DNA from: JBFLYE01 sp040756715 [NCBI: bacterium]
GTDB lineage: Bacteria; UBA9089; UBA9088
NCBI GenBank assembly: GCA_040756715.1
Contig: JBFLYE010000164.1
Span: 1-17,469, forward strand
DNA: 17,469 nucleotides
Direction: 5' to 3'
Positions 1 through 7,079 of the stretch are shown here, piece by piece. The translations under genes were made by a program, and so were the position numbers. Numbering within the stretch: position 1 is the stretch's first letter; each line of letters begins with the position of its first letter. The notes beneath the pieces are model-generated. The model did no database searches. It saw only the letters and a list, made by a program, of their open reading frames with translations, and was not told the origin of the DNA.

Positions 1-1
1 A

Positions 2-376
2 AAAGAAATAGCCTTTGATGATGTGGAAAACCCAGAATCATTAGACATTCTTATGTCTGCCATAGGGCTAAACACAAAGCCCTGGGCCTATAAAACCGAA
101 TGCTGTGGTGGAGACCTTTCCATTCCAAGGACAGATATAGTTTTACAAAGGGGTTATGAAATATTAAAAGATGCAAGGGATTGGGAGGCTGATTTTATTG
201 TGGTTGCCTGCCCATTGTGCCAGGCAAACCTTGATTTAAGGCAGAGAGAGATAGAGAAAAAATACAAGGAAAAATTTAATCTTCCTATTCTTTACTTTAC
301 CGAGCTCCTTGCTTTAGCCTTGGGCTTTGAGATAAAATTTAATAAGCATATAGTAGAATCAATTGTAGGTGTTTAG
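2..376 (+). CDS. hdrB: Heterodisulfide reductase subunit B-like protein (HdrB), C-terminal part
   Basis: The reading frame is open from the left edge, so this is the 3' part of a longer gene; the in-frame GTG at 23 is probably internal. The visible part is a CCG (cysteine-rich) domain: an ECCGGD motif followed about 35 residues later by ACPLCQANLD, matching the second half of the CX(31-39)CCX(33-38)CXXC pattern. In the family this pattern binds a noncubane [4Fe-4S] cluster. HdrB subunits reduce disulfides, or act as electron-transfer modules in HdrABC/MvhD-type flavin-based bifurcating complexes of anaerobes. The partner subunits would lie to the left and are not visible. Related CCG proteins (GlpC, LutA, succinate:quinone reductase subunit E) share the motif, so the exact complex is uncertain. 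A perfect 7-bp-stem hairpin (371-388) covers the stop codon. Confidence 0.8.
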   Translation, partial: KEIAFDDVENPESLDILMSAIGLNTKPWAYKTECCGGDLSIPRTDIVLQRGYEILKDARDWEADFIVVACPLCQANLDLRQREIEKKYKEKFNLPILYFTELLALALGFEIKFNKHIVESIVGV

Positions 377-443
377 CTAAAGCTAAACATGGTAAATTGC
401 AATTAGAAAGATCCCTTGTATGGGATAAAGATGGATACCATCT
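371..443 (+). other. Three short hairpins between hdrB and moaA
   Basis: The 118-bp gap before moaA contains three inverted repeats in a row: 371-388 (7-bp stem, 4-nt loop, including the hdrB stop), 411-426 (ATCCC/GGGAT, 6-nt loop) and 429-443 (AGATGG/CCATCT, 3-nt loop). No T-run follows any of them, so they are not convincing terminators. They could be a regulatory leader or mRNA 3'-end structure. I do not recognise a molybdenum-cofactor riboswitch here. Confidence 0.35.
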
Positions 444-482
444 ACAAAAGATGCAGTCAAATTTGACGAGAAAATGGGTAAG

Positions 483-488
483 TAAAAT
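483..488 (+). promoter_or_regulatory. Possible -10 element for moaA (leaderless start)
   Basis: TAAAAT lies 6 nt before the moaA ATG (495), so a transcript starting 7 nt after the hexamer would begin at the start codon itself. The only good -35 match (TTGACG, 463-468) is 14 nt away, which is short. No Shine-Dalgarno sequence precedes the ATG, which fits a leaderless start. Confidence 0.3.
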
Positions 489-494
489 TTTGCT

Positions 495-1424
495 ATGCTT
501 CGTGATTCCCTGGGAAGAATAATTGATTACTTAAGGGTTTCTATTACAGACCATTGTAATCTTTCTTGTATATACTGTCGTCCATTCTTAAAAAAGGACC
601 ATCTTGAGATTTTAAGCTATGAGGAGATACTAAAGGTAATAAAGATAGCTGCCTCCCTTGGGATTAAAAATATTAGGATAACAGGGGGGGAACCCCTAAT
701 AAGAAAAGGAATAAGCGATTTTATCCTTGAGCTTGGGAAAATTGCTGGGATAAATCTTTCTCTAACCACAAATGGCACTTTTCTTTCTAATTATCTTTCT
801 TTGCTTAAAAATGCAGGGTTTTATAAGATAAATATAAGCCTTGATTCACTTAGAGAAGAAAGATACAAAAAAATTACCGGAAAAGATGGATTAGAAAGGC
901 TTATTGGGACAATAAGGTCTGCAAAAGAGGAAGGGTTTTTTGTAAAGATAAATAGCGTGATTATGAAGCAAATAAACGATGATGAGATTATGTCCTTTAT
1001 AAGGTTTTCAGAAGATAGTGGGATTATTGTTCGGTTTATAGAACTCATCCCAGTTTTAGGGGTTGATTGGGAAAGGTTTTTTGTTTCTTTAGATAATTGC
1101 TTTAATGGGATAAAAAAAGAGCCTATTGATGAGGGCTATGGAAAGGGTCCGGCAAGATACTATTTAATAAATGGGGCAAAGATTGGGATAATCCAGGCAA
1201 TGAGTAGACCATTTTGTTCATCTTGCAATAGAATAAGGCTGACTCCTGATGGTAAAATAAAACCCTGCCTTCTTGATAATAATGAGGTTGATATAAAGAC
1301 CCCAATTAGGGAAGAAGGAGGGGTTGATAAGATTAAAAAGATTATAGAACTTGCTGTAAAAATGAAGCCCTTGTCATATAGGTTTAAAGAGGGTAATCGG
1401 CTGATGCATACTATTGGTGGATGA
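495..1424 (+). CDS. moaA: GTP 3',8-cyclase MoaA (molybdenum cofactor biosynthesis)
   Basis: A radical SAM enzyme that, in the known pathway, converts GTP to (8S)-3',8-cyclo-7,8-dihydroguanosine 5'-triphosphate in the first step of molybdopterin synthesis. The SAM-binding [4Fe-4S] motif CNLSCIYC is at residues 21-28. The second, GTP-binding cluster is marked by C241, C244 and C258 (FCSSCNRIRLTPDG...PCL, CX2CX13C). The chain ends in Gly-Gly, the typical MoaA C-terminus needed for activity. At 309 residues it is slightly shorter than common 320-340-residue homologs but looks complete. ATG at 495 is chosen because an in-frame stop (483-485) lies just upstream. No other moa or moe gene is in the window, so the rest of the pathway must be elsewhere. 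With hdrB next door it fits an anaerobe using molybdo- or tungstoenzymes (inference). Confidence 0.95.
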   Translation: MLRDSLGRIIDYLRVSITDHCNLSCIYCRPFLKKDHLEILSYEEILKVIKIAASLGIKNIRITGGEPLIRKGISDFILELGKIAGINLSLTTNGTFLSNYLSLLKNAGFYKINISLDSLREERYKKITGKDGLERLIGTIRSAKEEGFFVKINSVIMKQINDDEIMSFIRFSEDSGIIVRFIELIPVLGVDWERFFVSLDNCFNGIKKEPIDEGYGKGPARYYLINGAKIGIIQAMSRPFCSSCNRIRLTPDGKIKPCLLDNNEVDIKTPIREEGGVDKIKKIIELAVKMKPLSYRFKEGNRLMHTIGG

Positions 1425-1453
1425 ATTGGTCCCCAAGTGGATGCTCAACGAAT

Positions 1454-1540
1454 GGAGAGGTGCTGGAGTGGTCGAACAGGCACGCCTGGAAAGCGTGTGA
1501 TGGGGAAACTCGTCCGTGGGTTCAAATCCCACCCTCTCCG
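1454..1540 (+). tRNA. tRNA-Ser(GGA)
   Basis: An 87-nt class II tRNA. The acceptor stem GGAGAGG (1454-1460) pairs perfectly with CCTCTCC (1533-1539); the discriminator is G1540. The anticodon stem CACGC/GCGTG encloses loop CTGGAAA with anticodon GGA at 1488-1490. A long variable arm follows (about 1498-1515), then T stem GTGGG/CCCAC with loop TTCAAAT (1521-1527). CCA is not encoded, so the 3' end must be added by a CCA-adding enzyme. It begins 29 nt after moaA with no clear promoter of its own and may be cotranscribed. It should read UCC/UCU codons. Confidence 0.96.
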
Positions 1541-1734
1541 AATTAAAGATAAAAACAGGAAGAAAGGTGGGATTTAAAGAATTTTCATAATAGGAAGTTA
1601 CCAGAGGTTCCGTAATTTTTTTATAATCCTTTGAAAATAAAAGACTTACGATAATGAAACAAAAAACTTTCTAACATTGATTTACAAGCACTTACATTAA
1701 AATTTGCTAAATTTTTACGGAAACGCCTGTTATG
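1541..1734. other. Intergenic region between tRNA-Ser and the convergent operon end
   Basis: AT-rich, with no credible ORF. It holds the inverted tRNA copy (1558-1578) and one arm of a split inverted repeat: 1601-1620 is matched on the other strand by two blocks, 1741-1749 and about 1711-1722, separated by about 19 nt. The right side reaches into the last codons of the PaaK-like gene. No clear intrinsic terminator serves the minus-strand operon. Confidence 0.45.
1558..1578 (-). repeat. Inverted near-copy of the tRNA-Ser(GGA) 3' end
   Basis: Seventeen nt after the tRNA, positions 1558-1578 match the reverse complement of the tRNA's T-loop/acceptor 3' strand (1521-1539). The shared core is GGTGGGATTT, with two small insertions and one substitution elsewhere. 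The transcript could pair the tRNA 3' half with this copy. The same arrangement occurs after tRNA-Ala (13966-13987). Confidence 0.5.
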
Positions 1735-3012
1735 CTACAAAACCTCTGGAATCTTTTGGGTTTTTTCCCTTCTTTGGTCTATAAACTTAAGGATTGGCTT
1801 TGTTTTTCTTATCTCTCTGTATGGTGTAAGGCTTCCCCATTCAACAATCTTTATTTTACAAGGAATTCCAAAGAGATTAAAAAGCTCTTCCTCTAATCCA
1901 TCTATTTTATAGCTACCATATTCCTCTATCTCAACATTGACATAATCATTGAATAGAGAGATAGAATAATCGCCAAAAAGCCCATATTCAAAGAGGATTT
2001 CCTCAATATCACCTACATTGTAAAGGCTCTCCTTAATTTTTATAGAAAGCTCATACCTTCCGTGTGGAATAATATTCTTGGAAAATCCATAAGGGCAGGG
2101 TTTTGTTTCTTCTATGGTTACAAGGTCATCCAATAAATACCTGACAAATGGGGTTGATCTCTTTACAAGGTTTGTGATCACAAGCCTTCCCTTTCCTGTT
2201 TCTCCAATGTATTCTAAATTTTCATCAAATAGCTCACAGTAGTATGCAGGAAGGATGTGCTTATTTCCACAGGGGCAGGTTAGGGTAAAGAATCCCTCAA
2301 CCGTAGCATAGGTATTGATATGGGTAATTCCAAAATGCTCCTTGATCCTTAAAACACGGGAATCTGAGCAAAGCTCTGCGGTTGAGAGAAGAAGCTTTAG
2401 GTTTTTTAAGACACTATCATATTCCTTTGGATAATCCTCCTTTATAATCCACATCCAGGAGAGAAAATCTATCGGCGTTCCACAAATAATAGATGGCTTA
2501 AGCCTTGTAATTGCCCTGGCAATACGCTCGGGTGGGCCAATGGTTGAGCGTGAGCCAACATTACAAACCAATGCACCATTTTTTACCAGAAGGTCAGCAA
2601 AAGATGCACCGGCAATGGTAAATTCAAGGGTTAAGCCATTGACAGAGGTTCTATTTTCCCTTATGATTTCCTTAAGGGCCTTGTTGTAAGGTGAAATCAG
2701 GGAAAGAAGGTATGCTCCCATAAATTCCTTTTCTGTATAGAAGGATGGTGTGGGAGAGCCAGAAGAACCTGTTGTCTCTCCATACCAGATTACCTTGTTT
2801 TTAAGCCTTTTGCTCAACAGGTCATAGGGAGATGCCTCTTTTATTGCCTCCTTCTTTGCCAATGGAAGGCTTTTAAAATCAAAAGGCTCTTTTCCATAGA
2901 GATTTTTATAAAAATTTGTATTAAAATAGGCATATTTTGCCATTTCTAATGGCTTAAGTGCCTTTATCTTAAGAAGCCATAACAAGGCTTTTCTCTTTAT
3001 TTTATCCTTCAT
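1735..3012 (-). CDS. PaaK-like adenylate-forming enzyme (ANL superfamily, putative CoA ligase)
   Basis: Resembles phenylacetate-CoA ligase and related adenylating enzymes. The ATP-phosphate-binding loop TTGSSGSP is at residues 80-87. A YATVEG segment takes the place of the YGxTE-like A5 region, a CPCG pair follows it, and the A7/A8 region has RYLLDD followed by a second Cys-containing stretch. The C-terminal small domain is present and the length (425 aa) is normal for PaaK. ATG at 3012 overlaps the end of pabA by 11 bp; a TTG at 3054 would add 14 residues but overlaps 53 bp and is less likely. It is the last gene of the minus-strand operon, directly after pabA/trpG, so an aromatic or chorismate-derived acid is a possible substrate (inference). 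The real substrate, and whether the product is a CoA thioester or only an adenylate, cannot be read from the sequence. Confidence 0.8.
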   Translation of the reverse strand: MKDKIKRKALLWLLKIKALKPLEMAKYAYFNTNFYKNLYGKEPFDFKSLPLAKKEAIKEASPYDLLSKRLKNKVIWYGETTGSSGSPTPSFYTEKEFMGAYLLSLISPYNKALKEIIRENRTSVNGLTLEFTIAGASFADLLVKNGALVCNVGSRSTIGPPERIARAITRLKPSIICGTPIDFLSWMWIIKEDYPKEYDSVLKNLKLLLSTAELCSDSRVLRIKEHFGITHINTYATVEGFFTLTCPCGNKHILPAYYCELFDENLEYIGETGKGRLVITNLVKRSTPFVRYLLDDLVTIEETKPCPYGFSKNIIPHGRYELSIKIKESLYNVGDIEEILFEYGLFGDYSISLFNDYVNVEIEEYGSYKIDGLEEELFNLFGIPCKIKIVEWGSLTPYREIRKTKPILKFIDQRREKTQKIPEVL

Positions 3013-3577
3013 TGCAGAGCTCAAAGAAATTGGAAAGAAGCTTTTTCCCCTCAATTGTTAGAATGGATTCAGGATGGAATTGGACGCCAAATATTGGATA
3101 TTTCCTATGTTTTATCCCCATAATCTCATCCTCTTTTGTTCTTGCGGTAATTTCTAAACAAGAAGGGAGAGAAGAAGGGTCAATAATTAAGGAATGATAC
3201 CTGGTTGCTATAAAAGGATTTGGAATGCCTTTAAAGATAAATTTGCCATTGTGAAAGATTTCTGATGTCTTTCCATGCATAAGCCTATCTGCACCTATTA
3301 TCTTTCCTCCAAACACCTCACCAATACATTGATGACCAAGGCATACACCAAGTATGGGAATTTTTCCCTTGAATTCCATTATAACATCCTTTGATATTCC
3401 CGCATCATCTGGCCTTCCTGGCCCAGGTGAAATTACAATAAAAGAGGGAGAAATTTTTTTTATTCCTGAAAGAGAAATTTTGTCATTTCTTATAACCTCA
3501 ATTGTCTTTTTCATCTCTCCAATATATTGGACAAGGTTATAGGTGAATGAATCGTAATTGTCGATAACAAGAATCAT
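3002..3577 (-). CDS. pabA: Glutamine amidotransferase of anthranilate/aminodeoxychorismate synthase (PabA/TrpG)
   Basis: A class I glutamine amidotransferase of 191 aa, the standard size. It starts MILVIDNYDSFTYNL, typical of TrpG/PabA. The nucleophile is C79 in GVCLGHQ, with the other catalytic residues H168 and E170 in GVQFHPES. HGKTSEI (101-107) is characteristic of the PabA/TrpG branch. It releases ammonia from glutamine for the chorismate-binding partner (TrpE or PabB) to make anthranilate or 4-amino-4-deoxychorismate. No trpE or pabB lies in the window, so it is either shared between both pathways, as in some bacteria, or paired with a distant partner. It starts 15 nt after skp and overlaps the next gene. 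Sequence alone does not separate PabA from TrpG. Confidence 0.93.
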   Translation of the reverse strand: MILVIDNYDSFTYNLVQYIGEMKKTIEVIRNDKISLSGIKKISPSFIVISPGPGRPDDAGISKDVIMEFKGKIPILGVCLGHQCIGEVFGGKIIGADRLMHGKTSEIFHNGKFIFKGIPNPFIATRYHSLIIDPSSLPSCLEITARTKEDEIMGIKHRKYPIFGVQFHPESILTIEGKKLLSNFFELCNEG

Positions 3578-3592
3578 AATATTATTTAGGAT

Positions 3593-4093
3593 TTAGGGAT
3601 TTTCCTTTTCTTCGCTTTTTTTTTCCGCTATCCTTTTTATTACCTCATTTGTAATATCAAGGGAATCCTCTCCATAGATTATGCTATCCTTATCAAGCAC
3701 CAAATCTATCTTTTTCTCCTTTGCAATTTGGGAGATAATGCCTTTTATCTTTACATTTATAGAATCCTCAAGCTCCTTTCTCTTTTTTGCCAGATTCTCT
3801 GTTGCCTCTTGTTTATACATTTGATATTCTTCCATCTTTGCCTGTATGGTTGCCTCTTTCCTCCTCTTTGCCTCCTCTGAAATGGGTTTCTCAAGCTCAT
3901 CTTGTAGAGCAAGGATTTCCTTTTCCTTTATCTTTATCTCAAGATTTTCCTTTTCAATCTCCTTTTGCAATATCTCCCTTGCCTTCGCTGTATCAGGATG
4001 GCTATCAAATGCCTTTTGTGCATCAATAAAGGAAATATTTATCCCCCAAATTGGCATTACACCCAAAATCCCTATTAAAATTAGTTTTCTCAT
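3593..4093 (-). CDS. skp: OmpH/Skp-family periplasmic chaperone
   Basis: A 166-aa secreted protein. The first ~17 residues (MRKLILIGILGVMPIWG) are a signal peptide, followed by the family's INISFIDAQKAF-type strand. A long, highly charged coiled coil follows (about residues 40-125), then the closing strand near KKIDLVLDKDSIIY. Skp forms a trimeric, tentacled holdase that guards unfolded outer-membrane proteins in the periplasm. Length and order fit the family. Its ATG overlaps the aroK stop (ATGA), and the GGAGGA encoded by the last aroK codons is a strong ribosome binding site. In many diderms skp lies next to bamA and lpxD; here it is instead in an aromatic-pathway operon. Confidence 0.88.
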   Translation of the reverse strand: MRKLILIGILGVMPIWGINISFIDAQKAFDSHPDTAKAREILQKEIEKENLEIKIKEKEILALQDELEKPISEEAKRRKEATIQAKMEEYQMYKQEATENLAKKRKELEDSINVKIKGIISQIAKEKKIDLVLDKDSIIYGEDSLDITNEVIKRIAEKKSEEKENP

Positions 4094-4611
4094 TTCTTTC
4101 CTCCTTTTATTTTTTTTATTACCCTATCTGCAACCTCTGGTATTGAAAGGGCTGATGTGTCAATTACATAATCAGCTGCCTCTTTATACAAAGCAAGCCT
4201 TGCTCTCAATATCCTTCTTATGGCAGATATAGGGTCATCTACCGAAAGGAGAGGCCTTTGTTTATCGCCTTTAATCCTTTCGTATATCACATCTTCCTTC
4301 GTTTTAAGGAAAAATATTGTTCCATTCTTCCTTAAATTCTCTACATTGTCCCAATTAAGGACAATCCCTCCACCCGTTGCAATCACGCATCGGTCAAAAT
4401 TTGATACCTCAGATATCACCTCCTTTTCCTTTTCTCTAAAGTATTTCTCTCCCTTTTCTTTAAAAATTTTTTTTATTTTCATTTTTTCTCTTTCCTCTAT
4501 CATATCATCTGTGCTTATGTATTGCATATTTAAAATTTTAGAAAGACAAGCTCCCACAGAGCTTTTTCCAGAACCCATAAAACCTATCAAAACGATATTA
4601 CCATTTAACAT
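4090..4611 (-). CDS. aroK: Shikimate kinase
   Basis: Phosphorylates shikimate to shikimate 3-phosphate with ATP, the fifth step of the chorismate pathway, in the cytoplasm. The P-loop GFMGSGKS is at residues 10-17, STDDMIEE (33-40) provides Asp residues for Mg and substrate, the ATGGGIV substrate-binding motif follows, and KGDKQRPLL is the lid with its conserved Arg. ATG at 4611 gives 173 aa, the usual length, and overlaps the upstream exonuclease gene by 14 bp. An in-frame start at 4677 would add 22 residues encoded inside the exonuclease gene with no family match. The gene overlaps skp by 4 bp, so the two are probably translationally coupled. Confidence 0.94.
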   Translation of the reverse strand: MLNGNIVLIGFMGSGKSSVGACLSKILNMQYISTDDMIEEREKMKIKKIFKEKGEKYFREKEKEVISEVSNFDRCVIATGGGIVLNWDNVENLRKNGTIFFLKTKEDVIYERIKGDKQRPLLSVDDPISAIRRILRARLALYKEAADYVIDTSALSIPEVADRVIKKIKGGKK

Positions 4612-5113
4612 TAAATTGCCTTTTCTTCCCACCCTTTTCGCTAAAACAGAGAAACCCCTGTTTTTTACCAAGCTCATATATCTCCTTTGTTATCTCTACA
4701 TCGTATTTGCAATATTCTATAAGCTTAGGAATATTGCCCTCCTTCCACCATTTAATGGCATCCAGACCAGAACCCTTCTTTCCCTTCTTAAGGTTTGCCT
4801 TTGCAAGGTTGTCAAGGCTTATCCTAAACCCCAATGCCTTTTGAGCCTCCCTTAACATATCAAGAGTTGGAATAGAAAATAGGTCTTTTTCTGTATATCC
4901 TTTTAAAACCTTATAATCAAAAGAAAAAAGGTTAAATCCAACAACAAGCTCTGCTGAGAAAAGCTCGTCTATTAGCTTTAAAACCTCATCTTCCATAAAT
5001 GCCCTATATTCACCCCCTTTAAATATTACACCCACCGACATCCTTAAACCTTTAAAATCCCTATCTTCTCCAAATGCATCCTGTGTCTCAAGGTCAAAGA
5101 ATACCTTATCCAT
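4598..5113 (-). CDS. Predicted DEDDy 3'-5' exonuclease (RNase H-like fold)
   Basis: A stand-alone ribonuclease-H-like exonuclease domain of 171 aa. The motifs appear in order: Exo I FFDLET (D7, E9); Exo II GFNLFSFDYKVL (D66); Exo III YCKYD (Y134, D138). Tyr four residues before the last Asp puts it in the DEDDy class, related to the predicted exonucleases of the YprB/RNase_H_2 group. Such enzymes remove nucleotides from DNA or RNA 3' ends with two metal ions. No helicase or polymerase domain is attached, so the substrate is unknown. ATG at 5113 overlaps the trpS stop by 8 bp and is preferred over a TTG at 5122. Confidence 0.78.
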   Translation of the reverse strand: MDKVFFDLETQDAFGEDRDFKGLRMSVGVIFKGGEYRAFMEDEVLKLIDELFSAELVVGFNLFSFDYKVLKGYTEKDLFSIPTLDMLREAQKALGFRISLDNLAKANLKKGKKGSGLDAIKWWKEGNIPKLIEYCKYDVEITKEIYELGKKQGFLCFSEKGGKKRQFNVKW

Positions 5114-6086
5114 AAAACCCAATCTTTTTCCTTATTTCTGCCATCGTCCTTGAGGCTATTTCATATGCCCTTTCCCTTCCCTCTTTAAGGATTTTTGAAA
5201 GATATTCGCTATCCTTTTCTAATTCCTCCCTTTTTTCCCTGATAGGCTTAAGCTCATCGCTTAAAAGGAAAGAGAGGTTATCCTTGCAGGAGACGCATCC
5301 TATCTTTGCATTTTTACATTCTCTCTCTATTTCTTTAGATTTCTCTTTAGAAAAAGCCTTCCATATATCAAAGACATTGCAAATATCGGGATGTCCAGGG
5401 TCATTAGAATAAATCCTCTCTTTGTCTGTAATCATCATCTTTATCTTTTTCCTTATCTCATTAGAGGAATCAGAGATGAATATGGCATTGTTGTAGCTTT
5501 TGCTCATCTTTCTTCCATCTGTTCCTGGAAGCTTTGGCGTTTCTGTAAGCAAAGGAGAGGGGGTAGGAAATGTCTCTGAATAAAGATGATTAAACCTCCT
5601 CAATAGCTCCCTGGTAAGCTCAAGGTGGGGAAGCTGGTCAACACCTATTGGAACAATCGTTGCCTTATAAAGTAGAATATCTGCTCCTTGAAGGACAGGA
5701 TAGCCTAAAAATCCATGTGTTTCCAAATCAAGGTTTGAAAGCTCTTGAATTTGCTCTTTATAGGTTGGGTTTCTCTTAAGCCATCCAAGTGGTGTAATGA
5801 TGGAAAAAAGGAGGTATAGCTCAGAATGGCAGGGTATTTCTGATTGGCAGAAGATAATAGCCTTCTTAGGGTCTATGCCAAATGAGAGCCAATCAATGAG
5901 AACCTCTTTTGTATTGTTTGCTATTTCCTTTGAAGATTGGTATTCGCTCATTAGGGCATGCCAATCTGCAATCATATAGAGGCATTCATACCTTTCTTGT
6001 AAGAATTTCCAATTTTCTAATGCACCCTTTAGATGACCAAGGTGCAGTTTCCCTGTAGGACGCATCCCGGAAAGGACCCTTTCCAT
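5106..6086 (-). CDS. trpS: Tryptophan--tRNA ligase with a likely [4Fe-4S] cluster motif
   Basis: Charges tRNA-Trp with tryptophan. It is a class I synthetase of 326 aa with the ATP-binding HLGH (residues 15-18) after GMRPTGK, and KMSKS at 193-197. In the C-terminal helical domain four cysteines, C236, C257, C264 and C267, form CX20CX6CX2C. Thermotoga maritima TrpRS binds a [4Fe-4S] cluster near the anticodon-binding region through a CX22CX6CX2C motif, so this enzyme probably does too (inference by motif). The ATG directly follows the TAA of the M23 gene with no gap, and the gene overlaps the exonuclease gene downstream, so it is firmly within the operon. Confidence 0.96.
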   Translation of the reverse strand: MERVLSGMRPTGKLHLGHLKGALENWKFLQERYECLYMIADWHALMSEYQSSKEIANNTKEVLIDWLSFGIDPKKAIIFCQSEIPCHSELYLLFSIITPLGWLKRNPTYKEQIQELSNLDLETHGFLGYPVLQGADILLYKATIVPIGVDQLPHLELTRELLRRFNHLYSETFPTPSPLLTETPKLPGTDGRKMSKSYNNAIFISDSSNEIRKKIKMMITDKERIYSNDPGHPDICNVFDIWKAFSKEKSKEIERECKNAKIGCVSCKDNLSFLLSDELKPIREKREELEKDSEYLSKILKEGRERAYEIASRTMAEIRKKIGFYG

Positions 6087-6986
6087 TTAGTAGATTAGTG
6101 TGCGTGGGTCTATGGGTCTATTGTTCTTTAAGACCTCAAAATGTAAGTGGGTTCCTGTGGTAAACCCTGAATCACCCGCTGCTCCAATAGATTCCTTTTT
6201 TTCAACCAACTGCCCCTGATGGACAAAGATTCTTGAAAGATGGGCATACAATGTTTTGTATGTATTGTTATGCTTTATAATTACACACCTGCCATAGCCG
6301 GATTTCCATCCGGCAAAGATAACCTTTCCAGGAGCTGCTGATTTTATGCTACTTCCATAAGGGGCTGCCACATCAATGCCTGGATGAAAACAATATCTTC
6401 TAAGGATGGGATGGAATCTATAGCCAAAGCCAGAGGTAATGCGACCAAGAATGGGTTTAACAAAATTATCAGAAAGATTTTGGGCAAGGGCTATTTCCTG
6501 GGTCAAATTTGCACCAGGAAGAAATATCTTCTCCCCTGGTCTTATTAGGCTGGTTGAAATCCCATTTACCTCTCTTATCTTATTCAAAGAAACATTAAAT
6601 GTTCTTGCAATATCCCATAGGGTTTGGCCGCTTTTTACCTTATGGACTATTCCTTTTTGGCTTGGAATCTTAAGGCTAATTCCCTCTTTTATTACATTGG
6701 TTGTCAGGTTATTTACGCTTATTAGCGTAGAAAGGTTTAGCCCAAATTTCCTTGAGATTGACCAGAGGGTATCCCCTGTTTTGGTTATGTAGGTTGTATA
6801 GACAACCCTGTTTTTGCTTTGTTTTTCTTCTAATTTTGGAATAGGGACATTATGGCTCTCAATCATTAAAGAAGCAAGAAGCTCTTTCTTTTCAATCCCA
6901 AGAAATCTTTCTTTGTTCCCTGATTTAATAAGAAGGGGAAGAAATAAAATAAAACCTATAAGGCTAATGTAAAGAAAATTCTTCAT
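6087..6986 (-). CDS. LysM-domain M23 family metallopeptidase (murein hydrolase or activator)
   Basis: A 299-aa envelope protein. Residues 1 to about 22 form a signal sequence or membrane anchor. Two LysM peptidoglycan-binding domains follow (about 64-107 and 113-156, each starting near GDTLWSI or GQTLWDI). The C-terminal M23 domain starts around 178 (GRITSGFGYRFHP) and contains the zinc-binding HxxxD (H201, D205) and the HLHFE motif (H280, H282). All active-site residues are present, so it is probably a true endopeptidase rather than a degenerate EnvC/NlpD-type activator. ATG at 6986 is chosen; TTG at 6992 is possible but would precede the predicted transcription start. It is the first gene of the seven-gene minus-strand operon. 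Confidence 0.92.
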   Translation of the reverse strand: MKNFLYISLIGFILFLPLLIKSGNKERFLGIEKKELLASLMIESHNVPIPKLEEKQSKNRVVYTTYITKTGDTLWSISRKFGLNLSTLISVNNLTTNVIKEGISLKIPSQKGIVHKVKSGQTLWDIARTFNVSLNKIREVNGISTSLIRPGEKIFLPGANLTQEIALAQNLSDNFVKPILGRITSGFGYRFHPILRRYCFHPGIDVAAPYGSSIKSAAPGKVIFAGWKSGYGRCVIIKHNNTYKTLYAHLSRIFVHQGQLVEKKESIGAAGDSGFTTGTHLHFEVLKNNRPIDPRTLIY

Positions 6987-6994
6987 TTTCAAAG

Positions 6995-7023
6995 AGTATA
7001 TAAAAGATGTTTCTTCTTGTCAA
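6995..7023 (-). promoter_or_regulatory. Strong sigma-70-type promoter of the minus-strand operon
   Basis: On the minus strand, TTGACA (7018-7023) and TATACT (6995-7000) are separated by exactly 17 nt, one base away from full consensus. The expected +1 is near 6988, only about 2 nt before the ATG at 6986, so the operon mRNA would be essentially leaderless. No Shine-Dalgarno sequence is present. Confidence 0.75.
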
Positions 7024-7079
7024 GGAATTTATACTTTGTTGAATAAGTCAAAGTTTTCTCTTTTAGTTTTTCCTCTATT

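Noticed and set aside
390-494. Open frame reading LERSLVWDKDGYHLQK before moaA
   Set aside because: No start with RBS, no family recognised, and it runs out of frame into moaA; the region is better described by its hairpins.
3846-4855. Plus-strand ORFs of 128 and 211 codons over skp, aroK and the exonuclease gene
   Set aside because: They are antisense to three clearly recognised genes and rich in Ser/Phe/Leu, as expected from reversed Lys/Glu-rich coding.
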